Shown here: piece after piece, positions 45,736 to 54,871 of the stretch | Position numbering within the stretch: the first letter of the stretch is position 1 | Layout of the letters: each line of letters opens with the position of its first letter | Source of the DNA: Shinella zoogloeoides | Lineage (GTDB): Bacteria > Pseudomonadota > Alphaproteobacteria > Rhizobiales > Rhizobiaceae | Length of the DNA: 64,000 bases | Assembly (NCBI RefSeq): GCF_022682305.1 | Contig: NZ_CP093528.1 | Location: 1,997,501-2,061,500, forward strand | Direction of reading: 5' to 3' | Program-made: the position numbers and the translations under genes | Notes under the pieces: generated by a model | What the model was told of the DNA's origin: nothing | What the model saw: the letters and a program-made list of their open reading frames with translations, nothing else | Databases searched by the model: none

Positions 45736-46779
45736 ATGGACAGGACGAAAAGCGAAGGCCGCACGACGACAGCGCCGCCCTCCAGCGAGCGGCCGACACT
45801 GAAGACGATCGCCTTCATGACCGGCCTCGGCATCACCACCGTCTCGCGCGCGCTGAAGGATGCGCCCGACATCAGCAGCGAGACCAAGGAGCGCGTGCGC
45901 CTCGTCGCGCGGCAGATCGGCTACCAGCCGAACCGGGCGGGCGTGCGCCTGAGAACCGGCAAGACCAATGTCATCAGCCTGATCCTCAGCCTCGAGGAAG
46001 AGATCATGGGCCTGACCAGCCCGATGGTGGTGGGCATTTCGGAAGTGCTGGCCGCCACGCAGTACCATCTCGTGGTGACGCCCTACCGCACGCAGGGCAA
46101 CGCGCTCGACCCGGTGCGCTACGTGCTGGAGACCGGCGCGGCCGACGGCGTGATCATCTCGCGCACCGAGCCGAAGGATCCGCGCGTCGCGCTGATGATG
46201 GAGCGCAACTTTCCCTTCGTCACGCATGGCCGCACCGAGATGGGCCTCTCCCACCCCTATCACGACTTCGACAACGAGCGCTTCGCCTATGAGGCGGTGC
46301 GAAAGCTGGTCGAGCGCGGACGCAAGCGGCTCGTTCTGCTCCAGCCGCCGCCTTATCTCACCTTCTACCTGCACATGCGGGCCGGCTTCGAGAAAGGCAT
46401 CCGCGATTTCGGCGCGACGGCCGTGCCCTTCAGCGGCGTCGATATCGACAACAGCCTCGTCGATATCCGCGCGGCCGCCGAAGCCATGTTCGACGCGCCC
46501 GGCGCACCGGACGGCATCGTCTCGGGCAGCGGGTCGGGCGCCATCGCGCTCATCGCGGCACTGGAGGCCAAGGGCCGCAGGCTCGGGCAGGATATCGACC
46601 TGGTCTCCAAGGAACCGCATGTCCTGCTGCAATGGCTGCGGCCGGAGGTCATGACCATGCGCGAGGATATCCGCCTCGCCGGCCGGGAACTCGCCAAAGC
46701 CGTCCTCGCCCGCATCGAGGGGCGTCCGTCGGAGGAATTGCAGACGCTGAGCTACCCCATCCCGACGGGAGAGATGTAG
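45736..46779 (+). CDS. LacI family transcriptional regulator
   Basis: 347 aa from ATG 45736. N-terminal LacI HTH (TLKTIAFMTGLGITTVSRALK, hinge RLVARQIGYQPNRAGVRLRTG), then the periplasmic-binding-protein-like effector domain (TNVISLILSLEEEIMG, DFDNERFAYEAVRKLVERGRKR, PDGIVSGSGSGAIALI). Divergent from the mannoside transport operon and most likely its repressor. Like the RafR/ScrR group it has a short extra N-terminal tail of about 20 residues. Confidence 0.88.
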   Translation: MDRTKSEGRTTTAPPSSERPTLKTIAFMTGLGITTVSRALKDAPDISSETKERVRLVARQIGYQPNRAGVRLRTGKTNVISLILSLEEEIMGLTSPMVVGISEVLAATQYHLVVTPYRTQGNALDPVRYVLETGAADGVIISRTEPKDPRVALMMERNFPFVTHGRTEMGLSHPYHDFDNERFAYEAVRKLVERGRKRLVLLQPPPYLTFYLHMRAGFEKGIRDFGATAVPFSGVDIDNSLVDIRAAAEAMFDAPGAPDGIVSGSGSGAIALIAALEAKGRRLGQDIDLVSKEPHVLLQWLRPEVMTMREDIRLAGRELAKAVLARIEGRPSEELQTLSYPIPTGEM

Positions 46780-46837
46780 CGGGTCGCCCCGGCGGCGAAG
46801 ACTTTGCCACGGACTGCCCCTCATCCCCTTCAAACAA

Positions 46838-46865
46838 AACGGCCCGGTCTTGCAACCGGGCCGTT
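46838..46865 (-). terminator. Terminator of gnd
   Basis: AACGGCCCGGT/ACCGGGCCGTT, 11-bp stem with a 6-base loop, followed on the minus strand by TTTTG TTTG. Lies between convergent lacI-type and gnd genes and may serve both. Confidence 0.8.
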
Positions 46866-46888
46866 CCGTTTCAAATTTTCACCGAACC

Positions 46889-48319
46889 TCAGCCGTTCAG
46901 CCCCGAACCCCACGGACCGTGGTGGCTATCCGCGCCGTCCACACGGTCGAAGCCGTGCGCGCCGAAGAAGTCGCGCTGGGCCTGGATGACATTGGCCGTG
47001 CCGCGGCCGCGGCGGTAGCTGTCGAAATAGCCAAGCGCCGAGGCGAGCGCCGGGACCGGCAGGCCATGCAATGCGGCGGTGGAGACGACGCGGCGCAGCG
47101 CGCCGTCGGTCTCCTTGACCATGTCGGCGAAGGCCGGGGTGACGATGAGGTTGGCGGCATCCGGCGTCTTGGTGAAGGCGCCGGTGATGGCGTCGAGGAA
47201 CTGCGAGCGGATGATGCAGCCGGCGCGCCAGATCTTTGCAATCGTCGGCATCGGCAGGTTCCAGCCATATTCCTTCGAGGCCGCGGACATGACGGCGAAG
47301 CCCTGCGCATAGGCGCCGATCTTGCCGGCAAGCAGCGCGCTTTCGAGGTCCTTGATAAAGGCGGCCCTGTCGGAGACCTGGAGCGCCGGAACGGCAGGCA
47401 GGCCGAGAATCTTTTCGGCCGCCTCACGCTCGCCCTTGAAGGAGGAGATGGAGCGGGCGGCGACGGCGGCCTCGATGCCGGTCGCCGGCACGCCCATGTT
47501 CTGCGCCTCGATGGCCGACCACTTGCCGGTGCCCTTCTGACCCGCCTTGTCGAGGATCATGTCGACCATGGGATTGCCGCTGATCGGATCCCTGGCCGCA
47601 AGCACCTTCTCCGTGATCTCGATGAGGTAGGATTCAAGGCGTCCCTTGTTCCATTCGCCGAAGACGTCGGCAATCTCGGAAGCGCTCATCTTCAGGCCGT
47701 CGCGCAGGATGCCGTAGATTTCGGCGATCATCTGCATGTCGGCATATTCGATGCCGTTGTGGATGGTCTTGACGAAATGGCCAGCACCGTTCTCGCCGAG
47801 CCAGGCGACGCAGGGATCGTCATTGTACTTGGCGGCAATCGAGGTCAGCACCTTCTCGACGCGCTTCCACGAATCCTCCGTGCCGCCGACCATGATGGAC
47901 GGGCCGTGGCGCGCGCCCTCCTCGCCGCCGGAAACGCCCATGCCGATGAAGGTCAGGCCCGAATCCTTGAGGGCATCGAAGCGGCGCATCGTGTCGCGGA
48001 AATTCGCGTTGCCGGCATCGATCATGATGTCGTTCTTTTCCAGATAGGGCCGCAGCAGCTCCATCTGCTGGTCCACGGCCGCGCCGGCCTGGATCATGAT
48101 GATGATGGGACGCGGCGGGCGGATGGCGGCGACGAATTCCTCGATCGTCTCGCAGGGCACGATCTGGCCCTTGAGGTCGCCGGCCTCCTCGTAGAATTCC
48201 TTCGTGCGCGCCGCCGTGCGGTTGAACACCGCGATCCTGTTGCCCTTCTCGGCAATGTTGAGCGCAAGGTTCGACCCCATTACGCCAAGACCGATAAGAC
48301 CGATTTCCGCCTGTGCCAC
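46889..48319 (-). CDS. gnd: 6-phosphogluconate dehydrogenase, decarboxylating
   Basis: 476 aa cytosolic NADP enzyme of the pentose phosphate pathway: 6-phosphogluconate to ribulose 5-phosphate and CO2. Rossmann motif GLIGLGVMGSNLALNIAEKG, substrate motif GVSGGEEGARHGPSIM, catalytic Lys in FVKTIHNGIEYADMQ and C-terminal FFGAHGFDRVDG. Full length. GTG start at 48319 with GGAGG 7 bases upstream. A CG-centred palindrome about 110 bases upstream may be a LacI-type operator. Confidence 0.95.
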   Translation of the reverse strand: MAQAEIGLIGLGVMGSNLALNIAEKGNRIAVFNRTAARTKEFYEEAGDLKGQIVPCETIEEFVAAIRPPRPIIIMIQAGAAVDQQMELLRPYLEKNDIMIDAGNANFRDTMRRFDALKDSGLTFIGMGVSGGEEGARHGPSIMVGGTEDSWKRVEKVLTSIAAKYNDDPCVAWLGENGAGHFVKTIHNGIEYADMQMIAEIYGILRDGLKMSASEIADVFGEWNKGRLESYLIEITEKVLAARDPISGNPMVDMILDKAGQKGTGKWSAIEAQNMGVPATGIEAAVAARSISSFKGEREAAEKILGLPAVPALQVSDRAAFIKDLESALLAGKIGAYAQGFAVMSAASKEYGWNLPMPTIAKIWRAGCIIRSQFLDAITGAFTKTPDAANLIVTPAFADMVKETDGALRRVVSTAALHGLPVPALASALGYFDSYRRGRGTANVIQAQRDFFGAHGFDRVDGADSHHGPWGSGLNG

Positions 48320-48429
48320 GATAATGCCTCCGTAGGATGGCGCGGCGGGGAGTGCTTCGGGCCCGGGCCGGAAACGCCGCGCGAAAAGAGAGTGGGGAGC
48401 TTAGCTCCAGCGGAGGTGTTTTGGCATTC

Positions 48430-48440
48430 AAATCGATTTA
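48430..48440. promoter_or_regulatory. AAATCGATTT palindrome upstream of gnd
   Basis: Perfect 10-bp palindrome, 111 bases before the gnd start in the 168-bp spacer to ccoS. Shares AATCGATTTA with the mannoside operon promoter. Confidence 0.4.
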
Positions 48441-48487
48441 CGACAAGCAATTGTTTGTTCGAACAGTGTTTTTAGAACCGCTCGAAA

Positions 48488-48643
48488 TCACTGCCCCGGC
48501 TTGTCGTCGCCATCGTCGAGGACGCGCCATGCGGCTCCCTCGACATCGTCGTACTGGCCGCTCTTGAGCGACCAGAGGAATGCGCCGAGACCGAGCGCGC
48601 CGAGGAAAAGCGCGATGGGAATGAGGAAGATCAGCGTGTTCAT
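48488..48643 (-). CDS. ccoS: cbb3 oxidase maturation protein CcoS/FixS
   Basis: 51 aa single-span protein: MNTLIFLIPIALFLGALGLG, then AFLWSLKSGQYDDVEGAAWRV, the CcoS signature, and a short acidic tail. Needed for cofactor insertion into the cbb3 oxidase. Start at 48643 overlaps the ccoI stop by 4 bases. Last gene of fixGHIS. Confidence 0.9.
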   Translation of the reverse strand: MNTLIFLIPIALFLGALGLGAFLWSLKSGQYDDVEGAAWRVLDDGDDKPGQ

Positions 48644-50934
48644 GCGGCTTTCACCATGGCCTTGACCGGACGTGCCTCGTCCGCCGCGCGAACGGCGAAA
48701 GCCGGCAGCTTGCCGCGCAGGCGAAGCGAGTTCACCACCACGATGATCGAAGAAGTGGACATGGCTATGGCGGCGATAAGCGGTGTCGCATGGCCGAGAA
48801 TAGCGATAGGCACGGCGATGACATTGTAGCCGATGGCAAGCGCGAAGTTCTGCCGGATGAGGCGACCGGCGCGGCGCGCGGTCTCATGGGCGAAGGGCAC
48901 GGCTTCGAGGCTTTCGTGGAGGAAGACGAAGTCCGCCGCCTGCCGGCCGACATCGGCGGCCGTTGCGGGCGCTATCGAAACGTGGGCGGCGGCGAGCGCC
49001 GGCGCGTCGTTGATACCGTCGCCGACCATCAGCACGCGATGACCGGCCGCCGCGCGCTCGGCGACCGCCTCCGTCTTCTCGCGCGGCGACAGCGCGGCGC
49101 GCCAGCGGCCGATGCCGAGCAGGCCGGCAATGCGCGAGACGGCCGGGGCGCGGTCGCCGGAGAGGATCGCCATGTCGACGCCATCCTGCCGGAAGGCGGC
49201 GATCGCCTCGGTCGCGCCGGCCCGCAGCGCATCCTCGAAGCGGAAGGTTTCCAGCACCTTGCCGTTGCAGGAAAGGACGACTTCCGAAAGACCGTGCGCC
49301 TCCTCTCCCGGGGCAGCATCGCCGCAGGCGAAGGCGCGGTTGCCGAGACGAAGCACGCCCTGTGCCGTCACGGCTTCAAGACCGCCGCCGGCAATCTCCG
49401 TCACCGCGTCGATGATCGGCGCGGGGCCGGCATTGGCCCCGGCGAGCGCCATGGAGAGCGGATGGCGCGAATGGGCGGCAAGCGCGGCGGCAAGGGCGAG
49501 ATGGGCGCGGTTCAGCTTCGCGCGGTCGACGAGGCGCGGCTTGCCGAGGGTCAGCGTGCCGGTCTTGTCGAAGACGGCGGTGTCGATCTCGGCTAGGCGC
49601 TCCATGGCCGAGCCGTCCTTGACCATGACGCCGCCGGCAAAGAGCCGCCCCGCCGCGACGACCTGCACCACCGGCACGGCAAGGCCGAGCGCGCAGGGGC
49701 AGGTGATGATGAGGACGGCGATGGCGACGAGCATGGCATGCTTCCAGTCACCGTCGTAGAAGCCCCAGCCGAGGAAGGAGGCGAGCGCCAACAGGTGCAC
49801 GGCCGGCGAATAGATCTGCGCCGCGCGGTCGGCGATGCGGCGATAACGCGCCCTGCCCCCTTCGGCCGCCTCCATGAGGCCGATAACCTCCGAGAGGAAC
49901 GAATTGCGCGCGGTGGCGGTGGCCTCGACCGTCAGCGAGCCGGTGAGGTTCATCGCCCCGGCTTCCAGCCGCGTGCCGGGTGCGGCGGCGAGCGGGTCGC
50001 TCTCGCCGTTGACGATGGAACGGTCGACGTCGCTGACGCCCGAAAGGACGCGGCAATCGACAGGGATGCGCTCGCCGGCGGCAATCGACAGGTGCTCGCC
50101 GACGGCGATCTCCTCGACGGGGCGATAATCCCTCGTCCCATCTGGCCGGACGACCATGGCCCCGCGCGGCGAAAGGCGGGCAAGGCCGGTGATGGCCGAG
50201 CGGGCGCGGTCACGCATCACGTGGTCGAGCGTGCGGCCGATGAGCAGGAAGAACAGGAGGCTGACGGTCGCGTCGAACCAGGCATGCTCGGCGCTGTGCA
50301 GCGTCTCCCAGAGCGAGACGGCATAGGAGAGCGTGATGGCGAGCGCGATCGGCACGTCCATGTTGGTGCGGCCGTGGCGGACGGCGTTCCAGGCGGACTG
50401 GTAGAAGAAACGGCCGGAATAGATCAGCGTCGGGCCAGCGATGAAGGCGGAAATCCAGTGGAAAAGGTCGCGCGTCGCATCTTCCGCGCCCGACCAGACA
50501 GAGACCGACAGCAGCATGATGTTCGTGGCGGCGAAGCCCGCGACGGCGACGGCGCGGATGAGCTGGTTGCGCAGCTTATCGTCCCCCTCCGCGGCGAGCG
50601 AGAAGAGATGCGTGTCATAGCCGGTGGCGCGGATGGCGGCGGCGAAGCCCTGCGGATCGATGCGCCGGCCATCGACCTCTTCCTTCCAGACGACAGAGAC
50701 GCGACGCGTGGAAAGGTTGACGCGCGAGCGAACGACCTCCGGCAGGGCGTTCAACGCGCCTTCGACGGTGGTGATGCAGGTTCCGCAATGCACGCCCGGC
50801 ACGCTGAGATCGCTCTGGCGCAGCCCCTCGCCCACCGTGCGGCTGGCGAGCAACAGCTCCTCCGAGGAAGGCAGCGCGTGGCTCGCGCGTTCCGCCTCGA
50901 CGGCGCCTTCCGTACCGGGTGCGCAGCAGCTCAT
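48640..50934 (-). CDS. ccoI: Copper-transporting P-type ATPase CcoI/FixI
   Basis: 764 aa P1B ATPase supplying copper for the cbb3 active site. N-terminal Cys motif (MSCCAPG) and heavy-metal-associated domain with GVHCGTCITTVEGAL; eight membrane segments with the transport motif TCPCALGLAVP; phosphorylation site DKTGTLTLG; SRHPLS; GDGINDAPALAAA. Start ATG 50934 overlaps the ccoH stop (ATGA). Confidence 0.93.
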   Translation of the reverse strand: MSCCAPGTEGAVEAERASHALPSSEELLLASRTVGEGLRQSDLSVPGVHCGTCITTVEGALNALPEVVRSRVNLSTRRVSVVWKEEVDGRRIDPQGFAAAIRATGYDTHLFSLAAEGDDKLRNQLIRAVAVAGFAATNIMLLSVSVWSGAEDATRDLFHWISAFIAGPTLIYSGRFFYQSAWNAVRHGRTNMDVPIALAITLSYAVSLWETLHSAEHAWFDATVSLLFFLLIGRTLDHVMRDRARSAITGLARLSPRGAMVVRPDGTRDYRPVEEIAVGEHLSIAAGERIPVDCRVLSGVSDVDRSIVNGESDPLAAAPGTRLEAGAMNLTGSLTVEATATARNSFLSEVIGLMEAAEGGRARYRRIADRAAQIYSPAVHLLALASFLGWGFYDGDWKHAMLVAIAVLIITCPCALGLAVPVVQVVAAGRLFAGGVMVKDGSAMERLAEIDTAVFDKTGTLTLGKPRLVDRAKLNRAHLALAAALAAHSRHPLSMALAGANAGPAPIIDAVTEIAGGGLEAVTAQGVLRLGNRAFACGDAAPGEEAHGLSEVVLSCNGKVLETFRFEDALRAGATEAIAAFRQDGVDMAILSGDRAPAVSRIAGLLGIGRWRAALSPREKTEAVAERAAAGHRVLMVGDGINDAPALAAAHVSIAPATAADVGRQAADFVFLHESLEAVPFAHETARRAGRLIRQNFALAIGYNVIAVPIAILGHATPLIAAIAMSTSSIIVVVNSLRLRGKLPAFAVRAADEARPVKAMVKAA

Positions 50935-51428
50935 TTCACGCTCCCCGCGACGACCATCCGCAGCGTCTGGTGGAACACCTTCCGGCCATCCCGTTTCGTG
51001 CTGATGTCGATGACCCACTGGCCCGGAATGATGTCGCGCTCGGCCGTGAACAGGCCCTGCCCGGCCGGCTGCAGCGCAAGGGTGAAGTCCTCCCGCTCGT
51101 CCACCGGACGCTTGAAGACAGCGGAAACGTCGTCGGCGATCACCGGCGCGCCCTTGGCGTCGACCACGCGGTAGGCGACGCGATTGCCCTCGATGGCGAG
51201 GCTGCCCTCGATGCCGCTGGCGGCGAGCGCCTTGGCTTCAGCGACCTTGCCATTGAATTCCTGGCTGGCGACATAGGTGTTCTGCACCACGAGGCCGCTC
51301 CAGCTATGCGTGGCGTTCCAGGCCATGACGAGATTGACCGTGATGATCGTCCCGAAGAACAGCACCATGACGCCAAGCATGTGCCAGCCGGTGAAGACGA
51401 AGCCCTGTTGCCTACGCTCTGCGGTCAT
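50931..51428 (-). CDS. ccoH: cbb3 oxidase assembly protein FixH/CcoH
   Basis: 165 aa. One N-terminal membrane anchor (FTGWHMLGVMVLFFGTIITVNLVMAW) and a periplasmic FixH domain (NTYVASQEFN, FKRPVDEREDFTLALQP, GQWVIDI). Required for cbb3 assembly. Its ATG shares a base with the ccoG stop (TGATG). Confidence 0.92.
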   Translation of the reverse strand: MTAERRQQGFVFTGWHMLGVMVLFFGTIITVNLVMAWNATHSWSGLVVQNTYVASQEFNGKVAEAKALAASGIEGSLAIEGNRVAYRVVDAKGAPVIADDVSAVFKRPVDEREDFTLALQPAGQGLFTAERDIIPGQWVIDISTKRDGRKVFHQTLRMVVAGSVK

Positions 51429-52999
51429 CACTTTGCTCCCGGCGCGTTGAAGTTGGCGGAATAGACGTCGCGCTCGTGGCCCTGCCGGTCCTCGGCGATA
51501 ATCTGGAAGCCTTCGGCCGCTTCCGCAAGCCTATCCTTCGGCAGGGTGACGAAAACACGCAGCGCCGTCACCTTGTCCGGGTCGACCGGCACGTCGACGG
51601 TGCGGCCGTCCGCGCTGTCGTGACCGGCAACCTTCATGGTCGCGCCCGACATGCCCTCGATGGAAACGGTGATGACGCGCGGCTCGGGGATCATGTTGAG
51701 CAGCTTCACGGCATAGCCGTTGCGGATCGAGCCATCCGATTCGACGACGAATTGCGGATTGCGGTCATGGATGACGTTGAGGTCCAGCCGGTCGCGCGAG
51801 AGGAGCGCGAAGAGAAGCGCCAGCCCCGCCAGCGACCAGACGCCGAAATAGAGCAGCGTGCGCGGACGGAAGACGATGCGCCAGTTGAAATGCTTGATCG
51901 TGTCGGCGAAACGGCCTTCGCCGTCGCGCACGCGCTTGGGATCGATGGGCGTGCTGCCGCCGGCGGTCGCCAGCGCCATGTTGGCCGAATAATCCGAAAG
52001 GGTCGCATAGGCGATCAGGCCGCGCTCCTTGCCGAGCTTGTCCATCACGTTGTCGCAGGCGTCGATGCAGAGCGCGCAGGTGATGCATTCCATCTGCTGG
52101 CCGTCACGGATGTCGATGCCCATGGGACAGACGACGACGCAGGCGTTGCAATCCACGCAGTCCCCGACGCTCTCCCCCGCGGCGACCGCCTTCTTGGCAT
52201 GGCGGGTGCGCGGCTCGCCGCGCCAGTCGTTATAGGTGACGACCAGCGAGCTTTCGTCGAGCATCGCCGCCTGGATGCGCGGCCAGGGGCACATATAGGT
52301 GCAGACCTGCTCGCGCATCAGCCCGCCGAAGACGTAGGTCGTGGCCGTGAGGATGGCGACGGTGATATAGGCGACGGGCGGCGCCTGCAGCGTCGCGAAA
52401 TGGACGAGCAGCGTCGGCGCATCGGCGAAATAGAAGATCCACGCGCCGCCGGTCGCAACCGCGATCACCAGCCAGATCGCATGCTTGCTGAGGCGCTTCC
52501 AGACCTTGTCCAGGGTCCACGGACCGGCGTCGAGCTTCATGCGGGCATTGCGGTCGCCCTCGATGGCGCGCTCCACGACGAGGAAGAGATCGACCCAGAC
52601 GGTCTGCGGACAGGCATAGCCGCACCAGGCGCGGCCGACGGCGGAGGTGACGAGGAAAAGCCCGAAGCCCGCCATGACGAGCAGGCCCGCCACGAAGAAG
52701 AATTCCTGCGGCCAGATCTCGATGAAGAAGAAGTAGAAGCGGCGGCCGGCAAGGTCGACCAGCACGGCCTGGTCCGGCGCATGCGGCCCGCGATCCCAGC
52801 GAATCCAGGGCGTCAGGTAATAGATGCCGAGCGTGATCAGCATCACCAGCCACTTGAACTGCCGGAACCGGCCCTCAGCGCGCTTGGGGAAGATCTTCTT
52901 GCGCTTCTCGTAAAGCGGCTTGCGCACCTTGGCGGAGTTGACGGGTTCCGCCTCGTGACGCTCGACGGAATTGTAGATGGTCGTGGAATTCTGCTGCAT
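51428..52999 (-). CDS. ccoG: cbb3 oxidase accessory iron-sulphur protein CcoG/FixG
   Basis: 523 aa. Several membrane helices, a polyferredoxin part with two 4Fe-4S motifs (CVDCNACVVVCPMG and CITCALCIDACD), and a periplasmic Ig-like FixG C-terminal domain. CcoG reduces copper for the oxidase. First gene of fixGHIS; a canonical FixK/FNR box lies 59 bases upstream of the start. Confidence 0.94.
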   Translation of the reverse strand: MQQNSTTIYNSVERHEAEPVNSAKVRKPLYEKRKKIFPKRAEGRFRQFKWLVMLITLGIYYLTPWIRWDRGPHAPDQAVLVDLAGRRFYFFFIEIWPQEFFFVAGLLVMAGFGLFLVTSAVGRAWCGYACPQTVWVDLFLVVERAIEGDRNARMKLDAGPWTLDKVWKRLSKHAIWLVIAVATGGAWIFYFADAPTLLVHFATLQAPPVAYITVAILTATTYVFGGLMREQVCTYMCPWPRIQAAMLDESSLVVTYNDWRGEPRTRHAKKAVAAGESVGDCVDCNACVVVCPMGIDIRDGQQMECITCALCIDACDNVMDKLGKERGLIAYATLSDYSANMALATAGGSTPIDPKRVRDGEGRFADTIKHFNWRIVFRPRTLLYFGVWSLAGLALLFALLSRDRLDLNVIHDRNPQFVVESDGSIRNGYAVKLLNMIPEPRVITVSIEGMSGATMKVAGHDSADGRTVDVPVDPDKVTALRVFVTLPKDRLAEAAEGFQIIAEDRQGHERDVYSANFNAPGAK

Positions 53000-53057
53000 G
53001 GGATCGGCCGCACCTGTCGTTGTGCCGGCACAATGACGCCAAGCGAGGCCGCTATCG

Positions 53058-53071
53058 TTGATCTACGTCAA
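53058..53071. promoter_or_regulatory. FixK/FNR box of fixGHIS
   Basis: TTGATCTACGTCAA, a perfect anaerobox (TTGAT-N4-GTCAA), upstream of ccoG. Implies induction at low oxygen. Confidence 0.85.
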
Positions 53072-53126
53072 GTTTTCGGCGGGGCGAGGCGTGGCGGGTT
53101 GCCGCACGGATTCGCCCGCGGCAAAT

Positions 53127-53141
53127 GTTCTCTTTTTGTTC
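53127..53141 (+). promoter_or_regulatory. LexA (SOS) box upstream of the SRPBCC-VOC operon
   Basis: GTTCTCTTTTTGTTC, an exact match to the alphaproteobacterial LexA direct repeat GTTC-N7-GTTC, ending 45 bases before the SRPBCC start. Confidence 0.7.
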
Positions 53142-53186
53142 GACATGCGCCGCGCACTCTTCTATTGTCGAGGAAAGGAGACAGCC

Positions 53187-53603
53187 ATGGCCCCCCTTCC
53201 CGCCCGCATCATTCACCGCTCGATCCGGCGCGACTGGCGCGCGGTCTACGAATTTACCGCACGACCGGAGAACATGCCGCTCTGGGCCTCCGGCCTCGCA
53301 TCGGGGCTGACGCGCGACGGGAAGGACTGGATCGCCGATGGCGGGCCGGTCGGCACCGTGCGCGTGCGCTTTGCACCGGAGAACGATTTCGGCGTCATCG
53401 ACCATCGGGTGACGCTACCCGACGGCAGGCATGTTGAAAACGCGCTGCGCGTCGTGCCCAACGGCGACGGCGCGGAGGTGATGTTCACGCTGCTGCGGCA
53501 ACCGGATATGGACGATGCGGCCTTCGAATCGGACGCGGCGCATGTGGCGCGCGACCTCGACGCGCTGGCGGGATTGATGGAAGAAAGGGAGACACGGCGA
53601 TGA
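53187..53603 (+). CDS. SRPBCC (START-like) family protein
   Basis: 138 aa helix-grip ligand-binding fold: HRSIRRDWRAVYEFTARPENMPLWASG, then GPVGTVRVRFAPENDFGVIDH and DAAHVARDLDALAGLME. Polyketide-cyclase/lipid-transport superfamily; ligand unknown. AAAGGAG precedes ATG 53187. Its stop overlaps the next start by 4 bases. A LexA-type box upstream suggests damage-inducible expression. Confidence 0.8.
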   Translation: MAPLPARIIHRSIRRDWRAVYEFTARPENMPLWASGLASGLTRDGKDWIADGGPVGTVRVRFAPENDFGVIDHRVTLPDGRHVENALRVVPNGDGAEVMFTLLRQPDMDDAAFESDAAHVARDLDALAGLMEERETRR

Positions 53604-53956
53604 GCGGCAAGGGTGCGGATCGCAAGATCGACTATATCGAATTCAACGTCACGGATATCGCGAGAAGCAAGGCCTTCTATGGCGGCGCCTTCGACTGGAC
53701 CTTCACCGATTACGGTCCGCATTATTGCGAATTCCAGGACGGCCGCCTGACCGGCGGCTTCACAACGCTCGCGCCGGTCAACGCCGCCGGCGGGCCGCTC
53801 GTCATCCTCTTCGCGGACGACCTGGAAGCCACCCTCGCCCGCGTGGAATCGGCCGGCGGCGGTATCGTCAAGCCGATCTTCGAGTTTCCCGGCGGCCGGC
53901 GTTTCCAGTTCGCCGATCCGGACGGCTACGAACTCGCGGTCTGGAGCGACAAATGA
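53600..53956 (+). CDS. VOC (glyoxalase/bleomycin-resistance) family protein
   Basis: 118 aa with two beta-alpha-beta-beta-beta repeats: IDYIEFNVTDIARSKAFYGG and LVILFADDLEATLARVESAGG, ending FQFADPDGYELAVW. Glu/His metal positions are partly conserved. May be a dioxygenase, isomerase or binding protein. Coupled to the SRPBCC gene. Confidence 0.85.
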   Translation: MSGKGADRKIDYIEFNVTDIARSKAFYGGAFDWTFTDYGPHYCEFQDGRLTGGFTTLAPVNAAGGPLVILFADDLEATLARVESAGGGIVKPIFEFPGGRRFQFADPDGYELAVWSDK

Positions 53957-53959
53957 AAA

Positions 53960-53980
53960 GGGCCGCGGAAACCGCGGCCC
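53960..53980 (-). terminator. Terminator of the ccoNOQP operon
   Basis: GGGCCGCGG-AAA-CCGCGGCCC, nine perfect pairs; on the minus strand followed by TTTTCATTT. It begins 25 bases after the ccoP stop and may also stop the convergent VOC transcript. Confidence 0.8.
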
Positions 53981-54005
53981 GTTCTCGTTCGCACATGTTC
54001 AACCG

Positions 54006-54869
54006 TTATTCGCCGCCGCCCAGCGAATGGACGAAGACGGCAAGCTGCTTGACCGTCGGCTCGCCGAGGCGGGGAAGCCAGGCAGGCATGACGCCGTGCT
54101 TGGGCGCGCGGACCTGGGCGGCGATGGCCGCCTCGCCCTCGCCCTTCAGCCAGATGGCGTCGGCAAGGTTGGGAGCACCCATATCGCGCATGCCCTTGGC
54201 GTCCTCGCCATGGCACGAAGCGCAGTTGTCGGCGAAGACCTGCTTGCCGGGTTCGACCAGCGAGGCGTCGGACGGCGTGCCGGTCAGGCTGACGACATAG
54301 GCTGCAACCTGCTTGATCTCGTCGGGCTGGAGCATGTCGGCAAAGGCCGGCATTTCCGAGACGCGGGTCTCGTCGTCGCCCGCATGGCGGATGCCGTGGG
54401 CGATCGTCTGGAAGATCTCGTCCACCGTGCCGCCCCAGACCCAGTCGTCGTCGTTGAGGTTCGGGAAGCCCGGCGCGCCGGCCGCGCCCGATCCGTGGCA
54501 CTGTGCGCAGTTGACCTTGAAGGCCGAGGCGCCGCCGGCGATCGCGAACTGCGAAAGCTGCGGGTCGGCAAGAATTTCCTGCAGCGACGCCGTGGCGATC
54601 CTGTCGACGAAGCCGGCCTGCGCCGCCTTGGCGTCTGCAAGCTCGACAGCGACATTGTGCCGGCTCGACCAGCCGAGCATGCCCTTCGTCGCGTCGGTGA
54701 TCATCGGCAAGGCCGGGAAGGCGACGATATAGCCGATGGCCCAGAGGATGGTGGCGTAGAACGTCCAGACCCACCAGCGCGGCATCGGGTTGTTCAGTTC
54801 GCGGATACCGTCCCATTCGTGGCCGGTGGTTTCGACGCCCGAGATTTCGTCAATATGCTTCTCGGCCAT
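54006..54869 (-). CDS. ccoP: cbb3 oxidase dihaem subunit CcoP/FixP
   Basis: 287 aa membrane-anchored cytochrome c. One membrane helix (WVWTFYATILWAIGYIVAF) after a soluble N-terminus, then two periplasmic haem c domains with CAQCH and CASCH and the distal Met regions (SEMPAFADML, GVMPAWLPRL). Passes electrons from cytochrome c to CcoO/CcoN. Start is 2 bases after ccoQ. Confidence 0.95.
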   Translation of the reverse strand: MAEKHIDEISGVETTGHEWDGIRELNNPMPRWWVWTFYATILWAIGYIVAFPALPMITDATKGMLGWSSRHNVAVELADAKAAQAGFVDRIATASLQEILADPQLSQFAIAGGASAFKVNCAQCHGSGAAGAPGFPNLNDDDWVWGGTVDEIFQTIAHGIRHAGDDETRVSEMPAFADMLQPDEIKQVAAYVVSLTGTPSDASLVEPGKQVFADNCASCHGEDAKGMRDMGAPNLADAIWLKGEGEAAIAAQVRAPKHGVMPAWLPRLGEPTVKQLAVFVHSLGGGE

Positions 54870-54871
54870 GA

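Noticed and set aside
45503-45799. Minus-strand ORF in the AT-rich divergent region upstream of the LacI gene
   Set aside because: No ribosome site or motif; overlaps the LacI start and likely promoter/operator DNA.
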